DNA of 64,000 bases from Carposina sasakii (lineage: Eukaryota; Arthropoda; Insecta; Lepidoptera; Carposinidae). Shown here in pieces: positions 23,877 to 33,596 of this stretch (the first letter of the stretch is position 1; each line of letters opens with the position of its first letter). The stretch lies in contig CP053169.1 of the NCBI GenBank assembly GCA_014607495.2, positions 6,572,001 through 6,636,000 of the forward strand, in the 5' to 3' direction. The notes under the pieces are model-generated. The model searched no databases. It saw only the letters and a program-made list of their open reading frames with translations, and was not told the origin of the DNA. The position numbers and the translations under genes are program-made.

Positions 23877-24944
23877 ATGATTCAACCCGATTATCAATCT
23901 GCTATGGGTTTCCTATACCATTTGAACTCTGACGAGCTCAAAGAAATGTTGAATGACGAAGCAAAGTTTGATGCTGTAGTAAAGGACGTGAAACAGGTCT
24001 TTAAAAATTAAGATACCTACCTATTTAATTAGATATTGAAGTGATAAGACAGTTTGATTGACCTATATAATGTTAATCTATTTTAGGTAAAGGAATGGGA
24101 AACAGAACGAGAAATGTTAATAGCTAGCAACAGATCATTGGCAGAATTTAATCTCAGTAAAGAGCCAGAGCTTGAATCCCTCAAAGCGGAAGTTCAGGAA
24201 AAATCCGAAACAGGAGAAGAACTTTGTAGTAGAATACAGGAGTTACTCGATGAATATAGTAAGATTCTTCATTTGTCTTTAAAATTACCTATATATTCGA
24301 TGTACAATAAAGCAGTGATAGTCCAATAGTGCGTGCGCCTTTCAGTTTGAAGGCGCGAGTTCGATACCAGTCACAGGCATGTACTCACTGAATTTGTACT
24401 TTTCATTTAATTTTCAATAACAAACAAAAATAATTTTAATGTAATTTTCTAAAATAGTCACTTAGCTATACCCGAGGAGGGTTGGTGTTATGCAGGCAGC
24501 CAGCAAATAATCTTTGGCAATGTGAATTTTGAAAAAATCATAATGCATTAACTCGTAACTATTTTTAAAATATTAAAATTTGCAGAATCAAAGTCTGCTG
24601 GTATTTCACCAGACACCACACATGCGCTTCTTCAAACTGCAGCAGCAGAATCAGAGGAGCAGTCAGATAAAACAGCTGAAGACTTCTTATCAGGTAACAT
24701 AGATGTGGAAAAGTTCCTTGAAGACTTTGAGCCTATCCGTAAAAAAATGCATTTAAGGAAATTTAAGGTGGATAAGATGGCCGAGCTGATGAGAACAGGC
24801 AATCAAGGAGGCTATGGTAATGGAGTTACAAAGCCATATCTACCATATCCAAGTTATGGGGGCCAACCTACTGGCCCAGGTGTTCCATACCCTGTAGGTC
24901 CTCTGAACATGCCCATGCCTGGAATGTTCCGAAATCACTTCTAA
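23877..24944 (+). CDS. Vps37B: ESCRT-I subunit VPS37 (VPS37B-like)
   Basis: VPS37 is one of the four ESCRT-I subunits that sort ubiquitinated cargo into multivesicular bodies. Exons are 23877-23996, 24087-24258 and 24586-24944; phases join for 216 residues. The N-terminal three quarters is a charged helical Mod(r) domain: MGFLYHLNSDELKEMLNDE in exon 1, then a Lys/Glu-rich coiled-coil stretch containing ELCSRIQELLDEY in exon 2, then DVEKFLEDFEPIRKKMHLRK and VDKMAELM in exon 3. The last 45 or so residues are Gly/Pro/Tyr-rich (PYLPYPSYGGQPTGPG), as in VPS37B/C. AATAAA at 25015-25020 is a likely polyadenylation signal. Intron 2 holds a short tRNA-derived SINE. The ATG at 23877 starts the only frame that opens on the conserved helix. 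Assignment to the B rather than C type rests on length and the tail, so it is less sure. Confidence 0.92.
24327..24400 (+). repeat. Short tRNA-derived SINE in VPS37 intron 2
   Basis: 'tagtgcgtgcgcctttcagt' followed by gcgcgagttcgataccag, a B-box-like stretch, and a short tail. Different subfamily from the 3724-3824 SINE. Confidence 0.5.
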
Positions 24945-25039
24945 CCATATTGAATATTTAAAATTATAGTGGAGTTTTATGGTTAGTTATTATTAGTATT
25001 ACAAATAACACAGTAATAAAGTTCACAACTTATGTCCTC

Positions 25040-25860
25040 TTTATGCTTTCTTATGATAAAATAAATCTTCAATACCCAAATTTATTTAAAGCAATTGTAA
25101 TAATAAATGTAAAGGCATAATTATATTTATTAGAGGATAATATTCTAATTAGAAATAATAATAGTTGTGTATGAATTTCGTAAATAGGCTGTGGTGTAAT
25201 ATAAAAAATAAAAATAATTTCAATTCAATTACTTATATAAAGCTAACTACCAATTTGTACCTGTAACCACAGTAGACTAGTGTGTAGATCAAAAACTGAA
25301 ACATTCATATAAATGTGGGCCATAATAGGTATGTTTTTAAGTTTGGGCCCTTGGATCCTATATTATTATTTTTTTGCAATTTTCTACAAATAACTGTCCA
25401 TTTCAAGTGGTGCTTTCAACTTAGGAAATATTTAAATTACAAGATTATAGAAAACTTTATTATCATTTTTTTGTAAAGTAGTAAATTCAAGTAGATAATA
25501 CTGAAACATTATGAAATTTGTTATTAAAATTACAATGTAAACCACTTGTATCCTTGGAATATTCAAATTTATCTTAAAAGACTATCTGGTAATCCTTGAT
25601 GACTTTAAATAAAATTGTTTTCATATATGGAAAGTTGTATGTTATTACCCTTATATCCTTCATGATTGGCAGTGATCTATAATCTCTTATTTCTCAGAAT
25701 TTTATTGTAGGTGCACAATTAAAAATATTACAAAATTTTAATAAACACATAATGTTGGAGAAATGTACAATAGCAATAAGTATCTGAGAGATTTCTATCC
25801 AAGCCAACCAATCAAAAGTGCCAAAGCAATACAAACAGGATACTGGATGGTATCGACAAA
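25040..25860. other. Interval between convergent VPS37 and DNAJC30
   Basis: AT-rich, no open frame of note and no clear repeat; probably the two 3' untranslated regions and a short spacer. Confidence 0.5.
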
Positions 25861-25967
25861 AGATATTTGTTATTTAATATTTTATTCCATTGACATTAAT
25901 CAGGATATATTTACATAATGTACACAATCTGTAATTATTAACTAGGTAACTAATAATTTTCTAAGAG

Positions 25968-27512
25968 CTAATCATCCCTTTTTACTATACTTTCTTGTGC
26001 CTGTTCTTTTGATTTTGTTTCTGCAATATGATCGTAGTCTGCTGTGCCACGTACAACTAAGGATATAAATAGACCTGCTAAAGCACATAAAGCATACATG
26101 AGGACTTCCTGGTTCACATAACTCTCTGCATTAATTTTCTTTTGTCTTAAAATACGCACCATCTCATCTTCATATTGTTTTTGTTTAAACAACTGCCCAT
26201 AATGATGTTTTGACCTGTAATATAATGTTATCTGTTAATATTGATGCTGCTGAAGTCCTGCTTCCAAACAGTCGGACAACCACAAGTAGACAAATAACTA
26301 TATGAATACTAGTGGACACCCACGACTTCGTCTGGGTGGACTGCAGAAAAAACAAAATGTCTAAATTATACAGGATAAAAAAGGGAGATATTTTCTCATC
26401 AAAAGTAGCCTATGTGTTAATCCAGGGTGTCAGCTAACATTATAACAAAATTTATATAAAATCACTCCTGCCGTTTTTACATGAAAGAGTAACAATCATC
26501 CATCCATCTATACTCACAAACTTTCGCATTTATAATATTGGTAGGAAGTAGGATAACATAACATGTAACCTACCAAGCATCAAAATTATAAAATGGAGTT
26601 TTCCCATCCACAGTGGGTGAAACCTGTCGTTTTGAGTGTGACTTATAGAATTTCAGTGCAGGGTCAATTGGCTCAGGATCAGTATGATATGTCACTTTTG
26701 AAAAATTATCACGACCTAGTAAACCTGTAAAATATTTGTAGATATTGGAACAAAATTTCTTGTGTATGTAATTGTGAATTTTAGCAAATTATGGGACAAG
26801 TTAACAATATGGAAACACTTAATTGGTCATGTTAGCTCATCTAACTAAATGTGCTAGTGAGTGATTGACAATATTGTTAAAGATAGTGAGTGTATAATCT
26901 GTTTTTTTCTTTATGACTATTTCGCTTAAATATTATTAGCAAATGTATTGAATGTAATACCTTGATCATACATTTTCTTCAACTTGACATTTCCTAATAC
27001 TTCATAGGCCTCACTAATGGCTCTAAACTTTTTAGCTGAAGTTTCATCCTAAAAGTAACAATATTATTACTACAGTATCGACTAACGGTCTTATTCATAA
27101 AGTAAATAAATATCATAGTAACCTTGTGATGTATTGGACTAAATAACAAGGCTCAAAGAGGAGAGCAGTCTCTTACATAAGCTAATAAAAAAAGGTGCCT
27201 AGGAAGTAGATTCATAATTTTTGTGTAGTTTTGGAATTTAAAAGAACACACACAAAAATATTTTTTACCTACATTAGATTTGTCTGGATGATGAATTTTA
27301 GATAGTTTGTAATATGCTGCTTTGATGTCACTTTGTGTAGCTTTGGGAGTTATACCAAGGGCATCATAGTGGTTCGCATATAAATTATGTGTGACGCTCA
27401 GTGATCGCAAGGCGCTATAAAATAATATCGCAGATTTGCTTGTAGCTAAAATCTGAAAAGATGTAAATAATATATTCGTTGCAAAACTTGGGTGGTACAT
27501 TATTACTTTCAA
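25968..27512 (-). CDS. DNAJC30: DnaJ homologue subfamily C member 30-like, mitochondrial
   Basis: A J protein predicted to sit in the inner mitochondrial membrane, where mammalian DNAJC30 associates with ATP synthase and complex I. Exons in transcript order are 27273-27512, 26961-27048, 26574-26724 and 25968-26214, giving 241 residues. The first 45 or so residues are hydrophobic/basic and could target mitochondria. The J domain (about 48-110) has NHYDALGITPKATQSDIKAA, the invariant HPD at 75-77, and KKFRAISEAYEVLGNVKLKK. Exon 3 ends in TPFYNFDAW, a DNAJC30-type motif, followed by a basic helix and a membrane segment at about 198-214 (LMYALCALAGLFISLVV). Exon 1 must be spliced at GTAGGT (27272); the overlapping GTAAAA four bases later would put a stop codon straight after the junction. 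TTTATT at 25881-25886 reads as AATAAA on the coding strand. Head-to-head with sqh. Confidence 0.9.
26309..26546 (-). mobile_element. Short non-autonomous Helitron, reverse copy
   Basis: Minus-strand relative of the element at 15658-15852: 5' end tcctaccaatattataaa at 26546, 'tgaaagagtaacaatc' in the middle on the plus strand, and ctagtggacacccacgac marking the 3' end at 26309. Lies in the last intron of DNAJC30. Confidence 0.72.
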
Positions 27513-27757
27513 AGTAAACTACTAAAAGGAAAACAAGTAGGTAGGTAGGATAATATTAACTCACTGGGTAATTATTCATATTCTGATCTATTACTAACTG
27601 TATAATTTTATATAAACTAATTTGAATTTTCTATCGATAATTGATTCAATGGTAAGGAATTTCATAAAATTTGTCATTTTATTATCAAAAACCTCATCTG
27701 AGTCAAAAAATTTTAAGTAGAAAAAAGACATCACAGATGTCTTTTTTTTTTTTAAAT

Positions 27758-28146
27758 AGTTTATCCCGAAGGAAAGGCAAGGGGAACTAAGCCCATACAG
27801 CCATTGTCTTTAGTAAATGATTTCTGAATTTATGGGATGATGATGGTGATGAATGGAAACGTCGGGAAAATCCTCAAGAACAAGTGTAAAGTTAGTCAAA
27901 ATGAAAAATTATTGCAGAAACAACTTACATGGGCCCATGAAGAGATCGTATTCCGGCTAAAGTTTTACTCAGCTTACCTGCGTATAAAACCATGCACACG
28001 CACTAGATTCACATCACAAGTACTCAAAATATAACTTATCTACCAAAAAACATCACTTTACGGACACATGCAAGCCATTTATAAATAATTTTTGATTTCC
28101 ACAAGAAAATTACACCTGCACCCTTCCAGCTTTTCCCGCCGAATCG
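27758..28146 (+). mobile_element. TIR element copy, left arm (tttagtttatcccgaagg family)
   Basis: Near-identical to 23235-23620 over its length: 'agtttatcccgaaggaaagg' at the left and 'cttccagcttttcccgccga' at the right; its own right terminal repeat is missing. About 245 bases upstream of the DNAJC30 start codon. Confidence 0.8.
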
Positions 28147-28189
28147 ATGTCAATTGCCATTGCCATAACATTGCATGTGACATTTTATT

Positions 28190-28436
28190 AAACCCGAAGG
28201 AAAGGCAAAAGAAACGATGTCCATACAGCTATTGACTTTAGTACTTGTGCTTACAACGATGTATAATGACAAACGCTAGTATCTACTCTATAAAACTCTA
28301 CTTACTCTCTAGTTTTCTATTCATCATCATCATTATCATCCATCATTAAAACTAAACACAGACTTGGTTCCGTGATTCTGAAGACAATGGCTGTATGGGC
28401 ATAGTTCCCCTTGCTTTTTCTTCTGGATAATAAACA
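28190..28436. mobile_element. TIR element copy, short internally deleted
   Basis: Degenerate ends aaacccgaaggaaaggcaaa and ccttgctttttcttctggat are inverted; the middle is unrelated AT-rich DNA. Lies between the two large arms of the same family. Confidence 0.6.
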
Positions 28437-28498
28437 AAACAAAAAAAGGATACTATCGAATTAAGTCAGGATTCGGCCCAGATTAATGATAGAGGAAA

Positions 28499-28908
28499 AT
28501 AAATTCGGCGGGAAAAGCTGGAAGGGATACACCCGCTCCCTTCCAGCTTTTCTTATGAAAATCAAAATTTATTTGTAAATGGCTTGCATGTGTCCGTAAA
28601 GTGATGTTATCTGCTAGATAAGTTACGTTTTGTTCACTTGTGATGTGAATCTAGTGCGTGTGCATGGTTTTATATGCAGGTAGGCTGAGTAAAACTTTCG
28701 TCGGAATACGATCTCTTCATAGGCTCATGTAAGTTGTTTCTGCAATTCTTTTTGATCTTTATTAATTTTACACCCATTCTTGACGATTTTCCCGACGTTT
28801 CCATTCATCATCATCAATATGATCCATTCATAAATTCAGAAATCATTTACTAAAGACAATGGCTGTATGAGCTTAGTTCCCCTTGCCTTTCCTTCAGGAT
28901 AAACTAAA
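28499..28908 (-). mobile_element. TIR element copy, right arm in inverted orientation
   Basis: Reverse complement of 27758-28146: starts 'attcggcgggaaaagctgga' and ends 'ccttcaggataaactaaa'. With 27758-28146 it forms a long inverted repeat with about 350 bases between the arms. Confidence 0.8.
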
Positions 28909-29560
28909 AAAAAAAAACGAATGAAGTCATCGAAACTGATCGTCTTAAATTCTTAGTTTATTAGTTTCCATTGGGATATTGCGGTTAGAGTTAGAAACCG
29001 TTGAATATATTTCATATTGCGATAAAGGTACTGCTCAGTAAGTATTAAATTTCACGTACCATAGTTTTTACCCTATACTGTTCAACAGATGGTAAGTAGT
29101 AGATCTAAGTTAAACGTTGCCCTAAAATGGTATCTTTCATCAGTTCGTGTACATATTATAGTATGTTTTACTTTTTACGGCGTTGCCCTAGATAGAATTT
29201 TTTGTTGGTACACCGCAGCTGTTGACCACATTATTTCTTAGTGAGTCACCAAGGGGTTATTTTGTTGTTGACTCGGCGCAGTTTTTAGGTAATAAATTAA
29301 GCCATAGTTATTTATATGCTGTAAAAAGTTAGGCCCTTTGGTGCTATTACCTATAAAAATACACACACCCGTCGCCTGAGTTTACAGTGCTACATTGACA
29401 GAACAGTGAAAGGCTAACTTAATTTTTAATCTATCACTTTACTGTTGAAGAACAAAGGAACAGTGACTCACACTTTCTAAACTAGCCTGCATTATTTTAC
29501 TAAGCTAAGTGCAAGTACAATTTAATTTAAATTTGTATAATTTTTTAAAGTTCCATCACC

Positions 29561-31562
29561 ATGTCTTCCCGTAAAACTGCTGGTCGTCGCGGCACTAACA
29601 AGAAACGTGCCCAGCGTGCTACTTCCAATGTGTTTGCCATGTTTGATCAGGCACAAATAGCGGAATTCAAAGAAGCTTTTAACATGATTGACCAGAACAG
29701 AGATGGTTTTGTTGATAAGGATGATTTGCATGATATGCTGGCATCTCTTGGTAAGATTTTTCATACTTGTTATGATACTAATTTGCCCAATACTAAAACT
29801 GATAATACATATTATTTTAGATGCTTTTTCAATAACCAATTGGTGTAGTTAGTAGTAATCCTGCTTGCAACACCATAGGGCTTAGGTTTGAATCATGAGT
29901 GTTTCAATGTATTTATATTGCTTAGTGGCTACTAAACAATAAGCTAGACAAGCTGCAGCTGTTGTAAGAGTGTTGTCATTCTCTCAGGCAATAAACTAGC
30001 AACTTGTCACCAACAATATAAAACCAACCCCTCTGTGCTAAACATGACTATGGGATCTCCTTTGTGATGTTGAAGTTCTGGCTACCCCATTTTAGGAACT
30101 CAGCTGTCTGTATAAATTTTAATATAAATTACCTTCATATTTGGTAATATTGTTATTCAGGTAAGAATCCCACAGAGGACTACTTAGAGGGCATGATGAA
30201 TGAAGCTCCGGGGCCCATCAACTTCACAATGTTTCTTACTCTCTTCGGTGAGCGTTTACAAGGAACTGATCCTGAGGATGTCATCAAGAATGCTTTTGGG
30301 TAAGAAATATGTAGAATAGCAGTTGTAGGACAATAACCTTAAGGGTTATCCATGTGGAATTTGTGTTGATAACCTTTCGGTGTAGTTGGTAGTGATCCTG
30401 CCTAACTACAGTATCATAGGTCCTCAGTTTGAGTCCAGCACCGGTATGATGAATTTCGTGAGAGTGAGAAGTCTCACTTTTAAATGTCAAATTCACACAG
30501 TTATTAATAACTAGATAAACCGTTAATGCTGGATTTCACCAGTGCTCCCTAAACGGTCTCTTTGTTAGGAAGATTTTAGAGACATCTCCTAAACTAACAT
30601 CTAACTTAAATTGCTTTTCACCAACATAGGGACTCAAAAAGTACGGACTTCTTACATAATAGTGATGTCGAAAACCGAATTCGTAAAATTGTGTTTGTTT
30701 GACAACATATTTGAAAATTGTCTGCAACGAAATTAATTTAAATAAGTTACAATTATATCAGTACAATGTGTTTTAATATATGTAGCCAAAAACCTTATTT
30801 CTTATAAATTTTATGAATACATTTATAAATACGGCCAAAAAATTTAAAATGAGGCTATATACAACACAGACCTTTGCATTAAATACTTTGTTGTCTTGTC
30901 ACTGTCAACTGTTGTTGAAAGAAATTCGGCATAAGTGTATCTATGAAATAGACTTAAGAATTAGAAAACACACTCGTTCTCGAGCTAGGATTAATTGAAT
31001 TTGAGCTGATAGGAGTGGTTTGCAATCCCTTTTTACACACCAAGTAGAAACAATTGCCTTGTCCAGTTAATACTTAGCTCTGTGGATTTAACGTATAAAA
31101 GTGAGACATCTCACTCTCACCAAATTCCATCATACAGTGATTAAATATTGATGTTTGTAATGGCTGTTTCTATAACTATGTTTTTCTATATACTTTTACC
31201 CATAACACAAGTCCTTAGGGATCTTAGTATGGTACAAGGCTAATGTCTTGTAAAATATATGAATATTTATTTAAAATAAGACTTTCAATACATTTTCAGT
31301 TTTCAGTCCAAATAGAATGATTTATATTAGAACTTTAGTAAATTAGTTTTATCTCTTTCTTGTCAGATGTTTTGATGAAGAGAATGCAGGTGTCATTGCA
31401 GAAGATCGTCTCCGTGAGCTGCTCACCACTATGGGAGACAGGTTTACTGACGATGATGTGGATGAGATGCTGAGAGAGGCACCCATTCGTAATGGAATCT
31501 TTGACTATGTTGAATTCACTCGCATTCTCAAACATGGAGCCAAGGATAAAGATGAACAGTAA
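29561..31562 (+). CDS. sqh: Non-muscle myosin II regulatory light chain (spaghetti squash)
   Basis: Binds the neck of non-muscle myosin II heavy chain; phosphorylation switches on the motor for cytokinesis and cell-shape change. Coding exons are 29561-29750, 30161-30299 and 31367-31562; phases join for 174 residues, the length of fly Sqh. The N-terminus is basic and carries the kinase site [15 protein letters not shown], with Thr21 and Ser22 the phosphorylated pair when Met is counted as 1. EF-hand 1 has the loop [12 protein letters not shown] at residues 44-55, with acidic residues at the calcium positions. The other EF-hands are degenerate ([14 protein letters not shown]), and the protein ends in [12 protein letters not shown]. 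Introns 1 and 2 contain SINE copies. A noncoding first exon further left is likely, since the 5' flank shows no obvious promoter close to the ATG, but I could not place it. Confidence 0.96.
29838..29945 (+). repeat. tRNA-related SINE in sqh intron 1
   Basis: 'ttggtgtagttagtagtaat' then 'cataggg' and a B-box-like aggtttgaatcatg. Relatives at 30368-30480 (sqh intron 2) and 32370-32520; tails at 44399-44490 and 54350-54440. Confidence 0.55.
30368..30480 (+). repeat. tRNA-related SINE in sqh intron 2
   Basis: 'tcggtgtagttggtagtgat', 'cataggtcctcagtttgagt'. Same family as 29838-29945 and 32370-32520. Confidence 0.55.
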
Positions 31563-32369
31563 ATGATGAAATGTTATGATTGCACTGATTTCTTGTTTTT
31601 TAAAATTCAATTGATAATCCATCATCCCATAAAGTAGTGGCATTACATGAATTGGTGCAATCACATTTTTTCAGTTGCTTTTATTCACATGTATTTATGA
31701 ATTTTTAGTTTTCAACAAGATATTTGTGAGTAAATGGGGCAAATCATGAATAATGTAATACCCAGAAACTTGATTATTCTCTTATAATGAATAATGAATC
31801 ATTACCACATTTTTAATATTTTGTACATTTAATATGGTGTTTGCCAAACTAATATATTGATATAAGTTATAATCAACAATTAACATAGTATAAGCTTTTA
31901 AGAAAATGAGTTGAAGATTCTCAAAAGACACTGCGGTGCTAAAACAAAATTCAGTATTGTTGCATTTTTCATTGACTTGTGCATTTTGGTATTAAGGTCT
32001 GCCAAAAGAAATATTCAAAACCAAAACATTCAAACTTTTGTGTGAACTTCAGTTACTTTGGTATTTCCTTTTTGGAGCCAGGTTTCCCTATTTCCAGAAA
32101 TTTTGTACTACATTTTTAGAAAATGTTATGAACTGTTGAAGCAATGAAGATGTCTTGATAAAACATCCTACACTTACTTAATTTACTTAACTTACAAAAT
32201 CATTCCTTCAGCAATAACTGTAGATGGGGTTTATTATTGTTAAAATTATGAATTTATTGTGGTATTCAATATCTTATCTATTGGTTAGTATTAAGAGTGT
32301 ATTTGTATCGCCATATCCTAAATATATAGTTTATAAATAATATTGTTCTATATTCTGCCTATGGGCGTT
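31563..32369. other. sqh 3' flank
   Basis: AT-rich and free of recognisable repeats, probably a long 3' untranslated region. No classic AATAAA was picked out with confidence. Confidence 0.45.
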
Positions 32370-32530
32370 CACATAAAGGCCGCTGGTGATGCTGACTGCG
32401 ACGCCATAGGTCCTAGGTTTGAATCATTGTGGAAATCATGATGCAAACATTGATATCATAAAATTTAGATGTTTCCGTGTCTGGATGGATGTTTCTATAC
32501 TTAATTATATATGTATTTATATAACGGCTT
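32370..32530 (+). repeat. tRNA-related SINE downstream of sqh
   Basis: 'gccataggtcctaggtttga' is the B-box block; the 3' part 'ggatggatgtttctatactt' recurs at about 54385. Confidence 0.55.
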
Positions 32531-32638
32531 AGTACATACCTACCCACGACAAAAAAAAAACAATACCTCAGAGATCTTAGTGTGGGACCAGTTTAATGTG
32601 TGAATATATATTTATTTTTTATAAAGGTAGTAACCACT

Positions 32639-33108
32639 GGCGGCTCGTGAAGATTACATAGGCAATCTATATTTCTCTATATTTATAACTATCTTTCAAT
32701 TCTACTATGTTTATACAATAGTGTCTGCGCGTTCGTCTCAAGTAAGTTGTAATCTTATGTATCAAGTGGAGCGCTAGCGATCGCGCTCCAATGAAACGTA
32801 ATTTGGTGCGATTCCTAGTACAGTTGTCAATGAGTGCGAAAGAGACATACCGACATAGGCCGGCGCGTGAAATAGAAGATTTCGTATGAAAAATTAGCCT
32901 TATCTGGAGCGCCGCTCACATTAATTCGTAGTGTACGTATGCGGCCACTAGATGTCGTTTAGTCCGATTTAGAACGCGATATGGTTGCCTCTAATGTGTT
33001 TCATTAGGTCCTCTGAATTTTAATAAGAGTGAGGGTCTTGCTCACATTGGGAAAATGTGAACTCCCCTTAGATGAATGAACTGCCATATAAAAATACCAG
33101 GAGCCGCC
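32639..33108. mobile_element. Noncoding TIR repeat (ggcggctc...gagccgcc)
   Basis: Ends ggcggctc and gagccgcc are inverted. A second copy, about 17440-17876, shares long blocks such as 'gagacataccgacata', 'gagcgccgctcacattaatt' and 'gcggccactagatgtcg'. The target duplication is not clear. 470 bases, downstream of sqh. Confidence 0.65.
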
Positions 33109-33596
33109 TCTGGAAGTAACTACGCCTGCCATTTCATTATTATTAAATTTACACAAGTACCTTTCTAACAAATTAATTGCACGTCGTTATATCTGTAGGC
33201 ATAAAATTATCCTCATTAGGCGTTTAATGAAAAAGAAAATGCGTCAATACTTCGTAACGATGATAGCGATATAGGTCGTCCCGTAATAGAGAGTAAACAA
33301 GAATATTTTTATAACACGAAGGTACCTACTAACAAAGAAACATGGGCAGTAATGGTGTGTTCGAGGCCCGTGAAAATTCGTCAGATGCCCACGTAAATAA
33401 TGTTGAGATTTGGCATTCTCCTTTGACCTTAAAATAAAATCATATACATATGTTATTACAATTATGTATTTATTACAAAAATATAAACATATGATTATAT
33501 GTATGTATGTAAATATTATAATACTTACTACTAGATTAATCGAAGGCGACTTTTAATAAATAACGGTAGGTAGGTACTATGCTTTCTTATTTCCAT

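Larger units (their letters stand above)
27513..29560. promoter_or_regulatory. Divergent promoter interval DNAJC30 / sqh
   Basis: A 2.05 kb gap between start codons. 27758-28908 is taken by three copies of the same TIR family as in the PIG-L/VPS37 gap. 28910-29560 is repeat-poor and is the best place for the sqh promoter and a 5' noncoding exon. Inferred from layout. Confidence 0.45.

Noticed and set aside
29522..29839. Minus-strand frame over sqh exon 1
   Set aside because: Shadow of a conserved coding exon on the plus strand.
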